DNA from: Aquila chrysaetos chrysaetos
Taxonomy: Eukaryota; Chordata; Aves; Accipitriformes; Accipitridae
Direction: 5' to 3'
NCBI RefSeq assembly: GCF_900496995.4
Contig: NW_024470397.1
Location: forward strand, 80,071 to 144,070
Length of the DNA: 64,000 bases
In this document: positions 1 through 11,894 of the stretch, one piece after another
Layout: each line of letters opens with the position of its first letter
Numbering within the stretch: position 1 is the stretch's first letter
Notes under the pieces: model-generated
Seen by the model: the letters and a program-made list of their open reading frames with translations, nothing else
Databases searched by the model: none
Told to the model about the DNA's origin: nothing
Made by a program: the position numbers and the translations under genes

Positions 1-1722
1 TCTGTACTATCCTAGAGCTACAACTTATACAGCATTGAAAGAAAACAATCACACATACTACTGTGATTATAACAACAAAGACTATTACAATTAGTTTTTT
101 CACCCAAGTAGTCAAATTTAGAAAACAAGATGTTAACCAAGAGAATGTGTCAGAAAATCCCCAGGATGTGTCATCTCTTTGAATTTGTTGCATTGTGGCA
201 CTAACCTCCCAAATTTTCTGGACATCTGTTATTAATTCTCCTGATTGGTCAGTATACATACAGCAACCGGTATTTAGGACAGTGCAAACTCCAACTTGTG
301 AAGCCAGAATCATGTCTAAAGCCATTTGGTTTTGGATAGTCATTTCTGAAAGTTCAGTTACCTCTTTCTGGAGAGTGAAAAGTCCGTGAGCAGTTGAATT
401 TGCTAATTTTTCAATTTCTCCAGAGACATTTAAGACTGCTTTTTCCAATTCACTTACTCCTAAAGCTGGAATTAACCACCTAACAAATGAATGGAATCCT
501 GTTGGTCTTTCAGTTAAGGGATTTAGAGTTCTTCGGGTTCAAATTAAAAAGGTTCTATGCCATGTTGCACTCGAGACAGCATTTGGGTGAATTTCCAAAT
601 CTGTAGACATTATTCCTAGGGTACAAATACCTCCCCAATCTGGAGGCAAAGCTTTATAAACTTTGCTCCCACATAACCAAAAAATAGGTGCTCGCCAACT
701 TAAACGCAGATCCTCAGGTGCTCGCCAACGTAAATGCAATCCTGAGTTGAGAGAACTCATGTTTTGGCATTGAGTCCAATTTCCTACAAATGAATGACTT
801 TTGCATAAATGTTGATTATCAACACTTGGGGGATAACATCTTTGTACACAGTGGACTTGTGAATAGTCTCCTGAGTTTGATAGTCTAATTTCTCAAATCT
901 GTTCTTCATAAGATTCGGAAAAAGTAGTATTAAACCAGTATTTTTTCCAATTTGCATTTTAGGAATCGTTATTCCTACTAACTGAAATCCTTGATTCACT
1001 GTCTTTGGTAGAGCAACACAAATACAACATTCACTTAAATTTAGATTATCAGTAAAAGATTTCATCAATGTCACATGCATATTTTTGGTCCAGGCATTTT
1101 CTACTTGGTGAACATCCCTAGGTTTCCGTACCAATTGTTTTAACACATTCAGAGCTGGCATGTTATATGAATGAGGATAATCCGTGTGACAGTGCCAAAA
1201 ATTCCACTCAAGATTAGGACCCCATTTGATTATTACAATCCTAAATTTGAAAGTAAAACAATTGCTTGATAGATAGAATCGATGACAGCACCAGTGTCTC
1301 TTACCATAAATTCCCCACATTTGATGGTCAAAGCACCATGTCCCAATTCCCCATGTTGGTTCTTGAAGGTGAATATGATATACAGGATAAGTTCCTGGAA
1401 TGGCATATCCTCACCACTGTTTAGAAAAACCATGACCGTTGGACCAAGTATCCCACGAAAACGTCAAGTCTACTTATAACATTGGCACAGAATTCGAGAG
1501 AATTAAGAAGTGGATAAATAGGGTTTCTCTATCTGGTTTTCAGATAACTAGCCGAAAAAATGACCTGTCCAGGCTTTGCCTGTAGGCCTGTAGTTTGGCC
1601 CGAAAGTTGAAAAGAACAATCACTGTATGGCATAACAGTTGTATTGGTACAGGCATCTCGATATCGCAATGCAAATTTTGTCCACAAGGTGTCACTCCAG
1701 GGTAAAATACAGAAAAGTACAA
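1..1722 (-). pseudogene. Provirus A env remnant (SU and TM)
   Basis: Remnant of a retroviral envelope glycoprotein gene. Minus-strand open pieces at 1540-1722, 784-1320 and 539-760 carry surface-subunit sequence, including a Trp-Gly-Gly-x-Cys segment near the end of SU. From about 540 down to 1 the reading continues into the transmembrane subunit, with a heptad-rich helix, an immunosuppressive-domain-like stretch around 300-350 and a CX6CC motif (about 255-285) of the kind that bonds SU to TM in gamma-type envelopes. Frames change several times and no piece has a usable start. The 3' end lies outside the window. A decayed relic with no expected product. Confidence 0.75.
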
Positions 1723-1969
1723 GTAGGAGTAATACTTTATAATTGTCCGTTACGCTTCAGATTCTTTGCGGGCATGCGAATGACGGATCCAAGTTTCTTT
1801 CCCAGATACCTTGATGGCATAAAAAGAAGTTAGTAGGACAGTTTAAGGTCCTTCCCATTTTGGTTCAAATCTGTTTTTTCTTTTGAAATTCTTTATATAA
1901 ACTTTGTCCCCTGGCTGTATATCATGAACTTGGATTTCAGGGCTTATTCCCTGATACCAACAGGCATGG

Positions 1970-3341
1970 TTACGCATTTGGAAAAAAAGAGTTTTGTAGA
2001 TACAAGAGGTATTGTGTTACCTGTTCATCTCCATCCAACAGGCTAGTCTTTGCTGGCACATACGTACCTGGAACAGCAAATATTCTCCCAAAAAGGATCT
2101 CAGCCGGAGAAACTCCAGTTGGTTGCCTTGGAGTATTCCTAATACCCCACAAAACTAAATTTAGAGCCTCAGGCCATTTCCAAGCAGTCTGTTTACAAAC
2201 TTTTACTAATTTCTCCTTTAATGTCCTATTCATTCGTTCTACCTGAAGGGATGATTCGGGGTGGAGTATGAAATTTATCAAAAATCCCCAAAGAATTATA
2301 AATCTGAATCAGAATAGCAGCTGTGAAATGAATCCCTTGATCTGAGTCAATTACTTCAGGAACCCCATACCTTGGAATGATTTCTTTCAAGAAGGCTTTT
2401 ACTACTGCCTTAGAATCATTTTTCCTAGTCAGGAAAGCTTCCACCCATCCTGACAGCTGATCAACAATCACTAACATGTAAGAGTACCCCATTGTTTTTG
2501 GCATGTCTGCATAATCAATCTGGAGTTTTTGAAAAGGAAAGGTGCCTGGAGGTCTTTTCCCACCAGGAGGTTTAATTCCCACCGAAGCATATTGTCTGCA
2601 AAGCTTACATCCTTCACAAATTCTTTTTGCTGCTGCATAAATTCCCGGGGCTGCCCAGAGTCTCTTCATTTGGAGCGCTAGGCTCTCCAGTCCCCCATGG
2701 GTCCTCTCATGGTGCCACCACGTTATAAGTAATAAATACCTTTTTGGAGGGAGAGGTTTGTTGTTCAGAATCCACCGCCCTTCTCGCTGGTGGGCTCCCA
2801 GCCGAGTCCATTGTTGTTTTTCTTCTTCAGGGAGGTCTTCATACAGCTTATTCAGATCTGGGTGCTCCAATGTTATTTCATATTGTAACAGAGACATAAT
2901 GGACACAACCTGTCGTGCTGCTACTGTAGTGACTTGGGTGGCTAGAGAACTTCCCTTTGCGATCATGTCTTGTCTCTGAGTGTGTGCCTTTATATAGATC
3001 ACAGATATTTCAGAGGGCAATTGGATCACTTCTAAGAGGTCTTTGATCTGTTGTCCATGGGCAGCAGTTTTTCCCGCTGAAGTCAGAAAACCCCTTTCCT
3101 TCCATAAGGTCCCTGTAGCATGACATACACTAAAGGCATATTTACAGTCTGCATAAATGTTAACTCTTACTCCAATTGCATATTTAGCAGCTTTAGTGAG
3201 AGCAATTATTTCTGCTCCTTGTGCACCCAAAGGTGCAGGCAAAGGTCCAGCCAACAGTACCTGTGTTTCTGTGGTGACTGCAAAACCAGTATGTCTTCGA
3301 CCTTCTTTGTAGTAAGATGAACCATCCATGAAGAGGTTCAA
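1970..3341 (-). pseudogene. Provirus A RNase H and integrase remnant
   Basis: Two overlapping minus-strand frames (2226-3341 and 1970-2281) encode the end of RNase H followed by integrase. Visible are an RNase H core segment with an ADCKYAF motif, the integrase zinc-binding Cys pair (CKLCRQ), the first catalytic Asp (QIDYAD), the second (DSDQG) and, after a frameshift near 2250, the third catalytic residue in the segment QVERMNRTLKEK. Domain order and spacing are those of gammaretroviral pol. A frameshift between the second Asp and the Glu makes it non-functional. The C-terminal integrase tail decays before 1900. Confidence 0.88.
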
Positions 3342-4102
3342 ATCAGGGTTATCTAAAGGTTGATCTCTCAGGTCATCTCACAGCTTGCTGGTTTCACTTA
3401 TGAGTAAACACAATTGTAGTTATCTTTTTCTCCGTCAGAGGGTAAAGGTATTAAAGTTGCAGGGTTTAAAGTGTTGCACCTTTCCAGTTTCAAATTATCA
3501 GCCAATAAAAGAATTATTTCCTATCTATGTGCTTGTTGTGGAGACAAAGCTTTCTCCGCATATTGTGTTAACAAAATTTCTACCTCATGGGATACTCAGT
3601 TAGTGGATGACCTAAAACAATTGTTTTGGCTTTCCCAACCATTTCAGCTGCAGCTGCTATTGCTTTGATACAAAAAGGAGTTCATTTAGTCACTGGGTCC
3701 AATGTAGAAGAAAAATAAGCAACAGGTGTCTCATGCAGTCCTAAAGTTTGTACTAACACTCTCTTCGCAACCCCTTTTGCTTCCTCACAATATATTTAAA
3801 AGGTTTTGAAAAATCAGGAAGCCCTAATGCTGGGGCAGGTAAGAGTGCAGCCTTTCAAGTATGAAAGGCTTTCTCCCTCTCAGTGCCCCAAGCGATTGGT
3901 TCCATTTCCTCATTTCAAGTTGCTTCATACAGAGGTTTAGCTATTTCACTGAATCCCGGGATCCAAGGATGGCAAAATCCTACCTGTCTTAAAAATCCTC
4001 TCAACTGTTTTTTCATCACTGGTCTAGGTATTTCTTGAATTGCTTGAACCCTTTCAGGGTCTACTCCTCACCTTCCGGGCTTTAATATAAATCCCAAATA
4101 TT
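3342..4102 (-). pseudogene. Provirus A RT thumb/connection region, frame-broken
   Basis: There is no long open frame here. Translating minus-strand pieces shows the usual RT thumb signature just after the palm (a VKYLGFILKPG-type segment near 4080, then a PRPVMKKQLRGFL segment near 4000), followed by degraded connection-domain sequence. It links the RT piece at 4103-4693 to the RNase H/integrase piece at 2226-3341 and shows the pol gene was once continuous. Confidence 0.65.
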
Positions 4103-5089
4103 TTACTTGTGCTTGCAAAACTGCAGTTTAGATGGAGATGCACAGTGTCTCTTTTTAACAAGCTGGATACACAGATATTCAGTATCTCGAATACGATCAT
4201 TCTTAGTTTTACTTGCCAATAACAAATCATCAACCTGTTGCACCAAGATCGATTTATTTGGAAAAACTAAATCTTGTAAATCATTCTTCAAAATCTAAGA
4301 AAAAATCGTTAGTGAGCTGGTAAAACCTTGTGGTAGCCTGGTCCAAGTAAGTTGTTTCCCTTGCCAAGCCAAGGCAAAAATCGATTGGCCTTCTTCAGCA
4401 ACTGGAATACTAAAGAAAGCTCCAGTAAGGTCAAGCACTGTGAAATACTGTGCCCAGACTGGAATCTGGGTTAAAATCAGACTAGGATCCGGCACCACAG
4501 GGTGTAGAGCAATTACATGCTCACTCACGGCTCGTAAATCTTGAACAACTCTATATTCAGGATCTCCATCCTTATCTGTCCTATGTTTATTCACTGGCAA
4601 AATTGGGTTATTATAGGGACTACGGCATTCTTCCAAAATCCCCTTTTCTAAAAAAATGCACAATTTGTTTTCCAATGCTAGGAATGGCTTCATTTATAAT
4701 TGGATATTGCCAAATTGAGGGAGGAGTCCCTCCTTTTGTTTTTATCACAACTGGTTCAGCAGATTTTAATAATCCTACTTCATCTCCTGATGTACTCCAA
4801 AGTTTTCTGGGAACTCCAGCTAATTCGGGTGGTATTTTTAAATCACTGTGGTTTTGTTCTTTAAGCTGGATTACTTCAGAACCCATTACAATTAATTGGA
4901 TCCCTGTAGGTGCCGAAGAGATAAACGTGCCAAATTCCTGCAAGAGGTCTCATCCCAGAAGGGAAATGGAAGAGTCGAGAAATTACAAATCTTCCCCAGA
5001 CTAATTTTCCATTCAAAACTACTGGCAGAGGAGTAGACAAATATTTTATCTCTTCCCCTACTGTTGCCAAAATCCAGAATAAAACTCCT
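4103..5089 (-). pseudogene. Provirus A protease C-terminus and RT palm/fingers
   Basis: Minus-strand frames at 4876-5070 and 4620-4943 give the back half of an aspartic protease, ending in LLGWDLL where retroviruses usually have LLGRDLL. This leads into RT. Frame 4295-4693 has the RT fingers and palm (VQDLRAV, LDLTGAFFSIP, LPQGF), and frame 4103-4291 has the active-site VDD box (QQVDDLLLA). The protease active-site half (xTGA) is absent: the sequence changes abruptly at about 5090 to LTR-like DNA, and that half is found at 22448-22651. Frameshifts make it non-coding. Confidence 0.85.
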
Positions 5090-5431
5090 TAACAGCAATG
5101 AGAAGTTAAGAAGCAGGCACTCCTTTATTGCAGCGCTGGGCACACGGGGGATTGGTCCACCTATCATGTGCACCTGTCTAGTCTAACTGTGCAGGTTAAA
5201 TACACACCTGTTATACATGTGAAATGTGTTCATCTGATTTGTGTCAATATAAACAATGCTAGAGCCACATAATAAAATGTGACCCTCACTGTATATGTAA
5301 TCTTTAACCATTTTGTCGGTCGTCGTATAACCGCAGGCCGGGAGGAAACAGATGATATGTATATAGTTCTTTTTTGCCAGCCCAAAACCAGTTTTGTTGT
5401 TAACTGCGCAGTGTTAAACAAGAGATCCTAG
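5090..5431 (-). repeat. LTR-like segment (R/U5 side) left of provirus B
   Basis: On the minus strand this segment has a polyadenylation signal AATAAA (plus TTTATT near 5130) followed by a U5-like tail ending close to 5090, directly against the protease fragment of provirus A. It resembles the R-U5 part of the LTR at 24714-25328 (shared AATAAAGGAtGCCTGCTT-like core). It is interrupted at 5431 by provirus B and should continue at 21191. I could not find a convincing target duplication for it. It may be a solo LTR inserted into provirus A or part of a rearranged LTR. Confidence 0.5.
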
Positions 5432-5943
5432 TGTTATGGGTGGCGACGACAAATTATACGTCAGCCTGTGGACAGTCCAATCAAAATTTATTGAGGCAAG
5501 CAGCAAGCAGGCAAAACAGCGCTGGGCGGCCGGGGAGTCTCTGCTCTACCAAAGGGCGCGCACCCAACCCCTTTAGAGTCCCCTTTTTATAGCCCTTGGT
5601 TGCCGGGCTGAAGCCCAGAGTCCCGGCCCACGTGGCCTTGTTTAGTGTCTTCTGCGATTGCGCGCCTGGTTGCTAAGGGGGTCGTGGGATTGAAGGTTGT
5701 AGTCTTCTTCTGTGTTTCTTGTCGTTTAGAGCATGCGTGCCTTAAAATATTTCCTTATTAGGCATTGAAAGCCGAGCTATCCCGTTCACTTAGCAGGACC
5801 TTATAGTTACAAAGTTTCCAACTGCACCTGTTTGCAGGAGCTAACACTGCCTTGCAAAAGCGAACACACTGTGCAAGGCTTACAAAACCGGTTTGATTAA
5901 CAAATACATAAGATGAATTAATACATAAGATGAATTTATCACA
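5432..5943 (-). repeat. Provirus B 3' LTR
   Basis: 512-bp LTR with TG...CA ends. On the minus strand it contains a TATA box (TATAAAAA, about 5584-5591) and AATAAA at 5487-5492, in the right order for U3-R-U5. It matches 13777-14107 plus 21026-21190. Compared with that copy it has an extra 17-bp direct repeat near its U3 end (about 5910-5935) and an extra 4 bp near 5480. Confidence 0.95.
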
Positions 5944-8134
5944 ATCCCCCCTTTTTGTTTTCATCATTTTGTTGGTCAAACTGGATTACGGTTTCTCGAG
6001 CTAGAGAAAGAAGGGGAGTTTCTCTTTCAACAATTTCGGCTTCATGCTGCCCTCTTAATAACATTAGGTGTGGAGCTTCTAGTCGATTTTTTACTAATTC
6101 AATAATTCTATTTAATATACAAGGTCCAAAAGTTAAAATCAACATTAATACAGCTATTGGTCCTGCTATGGTTGACAGCAGAGTAGTTAACCAGGGGGAT
6201 TGGGTGAACCAGGACTCATACCAGTTCTGTTGGGCTTCTCTGTCCCTTTTCCATTTTTCTAACCCTTAATTTTGTCATGGTATCTCTAACTATTCCCGTG
6301 TGATCAGCATAGAAACAGCATTCCTCTCCTAGAGTTGCACAGAGCCCCTCTTGCTGTAGGAATAAGAGATCCATCCCCCTCCGGTTTTGTAGCACTACTT
6401 CTGATAGTGAGGTTAAAGATTTTTCTAATGCTGTTATTGATTTTTCAATCCTTTCTAAATCTTCATCTATAGCAGCCCTTAAGGAGTTAAATCCTTGTTT
6501 CTGTTGGATGAGCGAGGTGATTCCCGTCCCTGCTCCTATTGCCCCAATACCTAACAGTGTGGCTATTGTTATTGTAGTTATGGGTTCTCTTTTCACTCTT
6601 TTTTGTGTGTCAATATCCCAATAGTCATAAATTACACTTTCTTGGTGATACAATATTCTCGGGATAATAGTGACTAGTATACAGTATTCGCGAGAAGCAT
6701 TAAACACACTTAGAGATACACACGGAGTAAGTCCCGTTTTCGAACATATCCATCGAGCCCCTTCCTGGGAAATAATCCATTTTCCGGCAGTTTTGTTGAT
6801 GTTGGTATTAATAGAACTACACAGTGTTTGCTTTGCCCTAGGTACTGTACCTATACAGGCCCCTATTCCAGTAACATGTTGCATGGTTATTCCCTCCTTC
6901 TTATTTCCCCAAGAGCATTGGGAAGGTGCTGCTTCTGAGCTCAAGTTGTATGTGTCATTAATTCCAATTGCCTCATAAAAAGGTGGATTGACATCATAAC
7001 AAAGCCAACAACCCTCTGTTAAGTTTGGTTTGGTATGATTTAAAGTTTGGTAGGTAGCTTGTATTATTTCCCATAGAGGATCTGATGGATTATTTTCCCT
7101 CGGGGTTCCTTCCCATAGAGGATCTGATTGATTTCTTTCTCTCAGGGTTTCTTCGGTAATACTATTTCTTCCTATGGTTATATCATGGGTTGGGGGTAGT
7201 ATTTTGGGTTCCTTAACTACTGGATTAGGACCTACAGCCTGCAGATGTTTTATCTTTTCCTTTTTGATAACAGTAAGTATTCCCCTGTCGCTTCCCTGTT
7301 CCCAAAATCTTACTCCCCAGGTCTTACCGATTTCCCATCCATCATGTTGGGGTTGTAATATTTGAATCATTAGGTACTTACAATTACCAAGATTAGCCAA
7401 ACCTCCCTCAAATCCATAAGTAGGCTTCTTACATTTCGTGGGTCCCCTGTCAACTTTAAGATATGGGTCAGAAGTTTGGACTTTCCAACCTCCTGTTGTT
7501 ATAGTTTCGCATCCCCAATAAGCACAATAATATTCCCCCGGATAGTTGCAATAACTTTTTCCTGGGTTAGAACTGGGGCACCAATAGGTGGCTTTTGCAT
7601 TTCCTTCATCCGGTTTTTGTTGACATAGATAATGATCTCCTATTAAGGTTTCAAATAACTTACAATTGGTAATAATAAATGTGGGTGCCCCTGCGGTAAT
7701 GGTAGTATCAAGAATTTTCTGATCATCCCATTTACTAAACGTCCACTTAGAGGTTGATGAGGGTTCTCATTCCCCCAGGCAGGTTCCGTCAGCATTGATA
7801 GCAGACTTATTATCCATATACTTAGATTTAAGATTGAGAAAAGTGGTGTGGCCTTGCTCTTCCTATAAATATTTCTACATTTTTGACATTTAATTTGGTT
7901 TTCAGTTCTATTCCTTGAGGGAGATGAGGAACTTCGGGGCGGCCCTGAGGTCATTGGGTCTGGGAGTTGTGAGTCAAGGGACCTCATGTGCCATCTCTGG
8001 AGGTGGTTCATTAACCTCAATCCCCACAGCAGTACGCCTCTGCCTTCTCCTCTGCCTACTCTGTTGCTTAGAGCAGCGAGGTGTACCATCTTCTCGGCAG
8101 CAGTCGTATTCTTCAGGGGAACCTCCTTTGTCAT
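5939..8134 (-). pseudogene. Provirus B env (SU-TM), frameshifted twice
   Basis: Gammaretrovirus-type envelope gene. The first frame (7643-8134) starts with a polar leader of about 95 residues and then a hydrophobic signal peptide. A shift near 7740 moves reading to the frame that covers 6216-7400, with a CWLC isomerase-type motif in SU, a basic furin-type cleavage site (RVKR), a fusion-peptide-like Gly/Ile-rich stretch, a coiled coil, an immunosuppressive-domain-like helix and CX6CC. A second shift near 6265 moves the membrane anchor and cytoplasmic tail to the frame ending at 5939. The class markers are intact but the gene is broken, so no full envelope can be made from this copy as assembled. 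Confidence 0.9.
5944..5960 (-). other. Provirus B polypurine tract
   Basis: On the minus strand an A/G-only run (AAAAAGGGGGGATTG) abuts the start of the 3' LTR. This is the plus-strand DNA primer site of a retrovirus and fixes both LTR edge and element orientation. Confidence 0.85.
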
Positions 8135-8172
8135 ATTTAGTCAACTTTGACTATTTACAGATCTCCCAACTC

Positions 8173-8424
8173 TTATTTTTCACCTCCCAGACTCCACATC
8201 TCACTCTGGTCGCAACCCGTCTGAATTTTTCCAGTTGCTACTCCCACACATAATGCTTGTTCAGTTAATTCCCGTTCATGATTATAACATTCATGGCAAA
8301 TACTGCTAGGGGAATATCCATAGGGGCAATGGACCCACCACTTTTCTCTACAGAGTTTACACCTATAACATACAAAGGGATAACATATACAGTTAGGGTT
8401 GTTACAAAAGACAGTCTCACTCAT
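8173..8424 (-). CDS. Small cysteine-rich ORF between pol and env of provirus B
   Basis: 83-codon minus-strand ORF whose ATG lies inside the last codons of integrase (8417-8424), the place where env usually starts in simple retroviruses. The product has about eleven Cys in its first 60 residues, many in CxxC-like pairs (for example [11 protein letters not shown]), plus His, suggesting a metal-binding or disulfide-rich fold. No signal peptide or membrane segment is visible. I do not recognise it. It could be a private accessory gene, an upstream exon of the env leader, or chance. It is intact although pol and env around it are broken. Confidence 0.5.
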   Translation of the reverse strand: MSETVFCNNPNCICYPFVCYRCKLCREKWWVHCPYGYSPSSICHECYNHERELTEQALCVGVATGKIQTGCDQSEMWSLGGEK

Positions 8425-9473
8425 CTGCTTTCCTTCGGAACGTAATTTTCAAGCTGTCAGGGTCTCTAATCGCCTCCCAATGTGAGCTCTGAATTGGTCC
8501 TTTGATTCTGCTTGCATGAGTCCACCCTCTTTCGGCAGTCCGGACTGCAGTATCTGTAGTAAGCAAAACAAGAAATAGACCCTCCCAACAGGGAGTTAGA
8601 GATGATTCTTTCAAAGTTTTGATCAATACCTTATCTCCGGGTGTAATTTTGTGTATTGTAATATCTATGGGTGGTCTCTGTACTATCAGTCTCTTCTTTA
8701 TCAACTCTTGCCGTCTCTTCATGAGTTTGACGATATATTCCTGTAAGAATTTTTCTTCTACCTTTGGATGCTCAAGCGGCATTTCTAGGTCATAGGGCAT
8801 CCCATATAACATTTCAAAAGGAGAGACCCCAGTGTCTGCTCTGGGTTGTGTCCTTACATTTAATAAGGCTAATGGCAAACATTTTATCCAATTCATTTTA
8901 GTTTCAATGATCAATTTAGTCAAATGTTTTTTAATTTCCCCATTCATTCTTTACACTTTTCCTGAACTCTGTGGATGCCATGGGGTATGATATTCCCATT
9001 TAGTTCCTAAGAGATCCAAGATCTCCTTGATAACCTTGGAGGTAAAATGGGGTCCCCGATCTGAATCAATTACTGCTATGTTTCCATACCGCGGTACGAT
9101 GTTTTCCAGCAGTACCTTGACTACAGCTTTTTGCAGTGGCTCGGGCTACTGGAAAGGCCTCCACAAAGTGGGTCAAATGGTCCACTAGTACTAGGAGATA
9201 TTTGTATCTGCCCACTTTGGGAAGTTCGGTAAAATCGATTTGTATTCTTTCAAATGGTCTCTTAGCCAGTTCGCGTCCTCCTAGTACTCTTTCCCTGAGC
9301 TGATGCTTATTTACCCTTTGGCATGTTAAACATTCCCCAACGATTTTCTTGGCTATATCATATATTCCTATACACATATACTTAGGTCCGAATTGGTCTA
9401 CCAATGCCTGTACTTCCCCAATGAGTTTGCCTGTGAAATTCTCTCATTATTCTCCATGCCGCCCCCTTTGGAA
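8417..9473 (-). pseudogene. Provirus B integrase, frameshifted
   Basis: Minus-strand frames 9066-9404 and 8417-8947 encode integrase: zinc-domain Cys pair (CLTCQRVN), first catalytic Asp (QIDFTELP), a segment with the second Asp in another frame around 9010-9060, then the Glu region and a long C-terminal domain (WEGLFLVLLTTDTAV) typical of gammaretroviruses. A frameshift near 9130 and another near 8950 separate the catalytic residues, and the join to RNase H at about 9474 is also broken. Defective. Confidence 0.88.
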
Positions 9474-10757
9474 TTACTTCTCTCCATCAGGGAGACACCA
9501 TTTCCCGTCCTTTTCAATAACTCCCGCTTGTTTGAGTTTTTCCTTTTCTTGAGTGGTAAAACTCACGATACCATTGGCTTTTATTGGAGTCTGTGTCTGT
9601 TCCACTTCCTTTACAATTAGTAAGGCAGCTTTCTTTGCTTCTTCATCAGCTAAATTATTTCCCCTTATTTGTTTATTGATACCCCTCTGATGGCCTTTCA
9701 CATGTACTACTGCAATTTGTTTGGGTCCTCTTAGAGCCTCTAGGGTTTGTTTTATCAAGGCCTCATGTACTAGGCCCTTCCCTTGAGAGTTTACTAACCC
9801 TTGTTCTTCCCAAATTTTGCCAAATGTATGAACTACCCCAAATGCATATTTGGAATCTGTAAATATCGTCCCTCGTTTATTTTTCAATAACTGTAAAGCT
9901 CTTAATACCGCATATAATTCACAAGCTTGGGCTGACCACGTCGCCTCGAGGGGGCCAGATTCTTTCACCTCTAGGGTGGTCCCATCTATTATCGCATACC
10001 CTGATCTTCGCTTCCCATTTACCACTCGTGATGACCCATGTACAAATAATTTCAACCCGTTCAGTAGTTCCTCTTCTTCTAAATCTTCTCTAATTTTGGT
10101 TTGGTGTTCTATTAATTGCACGCAATCATGAATTAGGTTCTCACTTGGTTCCCCATATATGAATTGAGCTGGGTTTTGCAAGCTAGTTGTTTCAAGTTCC
10201 AACTTGGGGGAATGTATTAAAATACCCTCGTATTTCAGCAGCCTGGTGTCAGTGATCCATTTGTCTGCCTTCTGCTGTAATACTCCCCGTATGTTATGAG
10301 GTGTATATACTTTCAATTCTCCCCCTAGAGTTACTTTTCCAGTTTCTTCAACTAAAAGGGCCGTGGCTACTATAGCTTGTAAGCAAGTAGGCCATCCTCT
10401 GCTAACCAGATCTAATAGTTTAGAAAAATAGCCTATGGGTTTCTTCCTTCTAGCCCACTCCTGGGTTAGTATTTTAAAGTTTGTTCCTCCCTCTGAATTC
10501 ACAAACAAATAAAATGGTTGTTTAATATCGGGTAAACTTAACACCGGAGCATTTACAAGGTCAGCTTTGAGGTTTTCTAGACTCTGTTCGTCCTCTTGAG
10601 TCCATTTTATTAATCCTACTCCCACTAATTTCTGATACAAAAACTTCACTTTGCTGCTATAATTTTCAATCCATTGTCTACAGTACCCTAAAAGTCCTAA
10701 CAATTGCCTTATCTGCCTCTTGTTTGTTGGTGTCTGGAGGAATAAAATACCGTTCAC
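9474..10757 (-). pseudogene. Provirus B RT connection and RNase H
   Basis: A 427-codon open frame continuing the RT frame after one in-frame TGA (10758-10760). It covers the RT thumb/connection (LLGLLGYCRQWI) and a complete RNase H domain with the conserved acidic residues in FVHGSSR (first Asp replaced by His), ELYAV, TDSKYAF and NNLADEEAKKAA. The first RNase H acidic position is usually Asp in this family, so the His may inactivate it. Otherwise well preserved. Confidence 0.88.
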
Positions 10758-11657
10758 TCATTCAGGGTCTAGTTTCTTAGTTCCCTTGCTCAGCCAGTGT
10801 CCTAAGTATTTTACTTCCTCTTCAGTAAACTGCAATTTAGACTTTGAAACTTTCAATCCCTTTAGGCTTAAAAAGTTCAATAATCTAATGCTCTCATTTC
10901 TAACAGCCTCCTGATCCTCCCCAGCTAACAACAGATCATCTACATACTGCACTAAAGTCACTTCTGGGTTTAATTCAAAAGTGTCTAATACTTGTTCTAA
11001 AGCTTGCCCAAACAAATTTGGTGATTCTGTAAACCCCTGTGGGAGTACAGTCCATCTTAACTGTTGCTTCCTATGGGTTTCAGAATCTTCCCATTCAAAG
11101 GCAGAATAATCCCTACAGTTTTCCTTTAGAGGGCAGGCCCAAAATGCGTCCTTTAAGTCTATTACACTATACCATTTTAATTCGGGGGAAAGTTGACTCA
11201 GTAAAGTATATGGATTGGCTACCACTGGGAATCTAGTAATAGTCCTCTTATTTACTTCTCTTAAATCCTGTACTAAACGGTAGGACCCATCCGATTTCTT
11301 TATGGGCAGAATGGGGGTATTGTGTGGTGACATGCAAGGTTCTAATAATCCTTGCTGCAACAACCTTTCAATTACTGGTTGTAGTCCATGTCTGCCTTCT
11401 TGTGACATGGGATATTGTTTGACTCTAATTGGAACTTCTGGGTTCTTAATAGTGACTTCAAAGGGAGCAATGTCTAATCGTCCTACTGACTCCAGGGTAG
11501 ACCATACTTCAGGATTGATTTTAGCTTCATCTTCCATTGTCAAAACACACAATTTTACCGCTATTTCTTGGTTCTTTATCTGTAAGTTAATCCCTAATTC
11601 AATCATTAGATCTCTTCCTAATAAATTGTATTCTGCTTCAGGTACCAACAAAAAGGA
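10758..11657 (-). pseudogene. Provirus B reverse transcriptase
   Basis: 297-codon open frame with complete fingers and palm: VQDLREVNKRT, VIDLKDAFWACPL, LPQGFTESPNLFG and the YVDD active site (VQYVDDLLLAGE). It is in the same frame as the protease upstream and the RNase H downstream, separated from each by a single TGA (11658-11660 and 10758-10760), both plausible CGA-to-TGA changes. Apart from these two codons the gag-proximal half of pol is open. Confidence 0.92.
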
Positions 11658-11894
11658 TCATATTCCAAATTGAGATGGAGTTTCTATTTCCACTCCTTTT
11701 ATTATTGGTACTTGAAACGGTTCCCCTTTTGCTCCTATTACTTGCAATTTTTTTGAGGATAGTGAGCATCCTCGGGGCACTGACTGGACAGTAAATCTTT
11801 CTGCCCCAGAGTCCACAAGGAACTCAACTTCTTGATGCTGGGGACCTAATTTTAATTTTATCAAGGGCTCTGTTTTCTTAGGGGTCCCCAGCAA
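11658..11894 (-). pseudogene. Provirus B protease
   Basis: Aspartic protease, in frame with the end of gag across a UAG stop at 11913-11915. The active site reads LVDSGAE (DSG in place of the usual DTG), and the C-terminal LLGRDL segment is just past the in-frame TGA at 11658-11660. One substitution away from an open protease-RT frame. Confidence 0.88.

Larger units (their letters stand above)
1..5090 (-). mobile_element. Provirus A: 3' half of an old class I ERV
   Basis: Read on the minus strand, this stretch gives, in order, the C-terminal part of a retroviral protease, reverse transcriptase, RNase H/integrase and envelope, and runs off the left edge of the window inside env. There is no gag and no 3' LTR. 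The frames are broken by many stops and frameshifts, so it is an old, inactive copy. The missing gag and the protease N-terminus match what is found, in the same orientation, at 22430-24289, so I infer one provirus split by later insertions. Motifs (LLGWDLL at the protease end, VDD in RT, CX6CC in TM) point to a gammaretrovirus-like class I element. Confidence 0.85.

Noticed and set aside
7915-8253. 112-codon plus ORF opposite provirus B env leader
   Set aside because: Antisense shadow with no independent signal.
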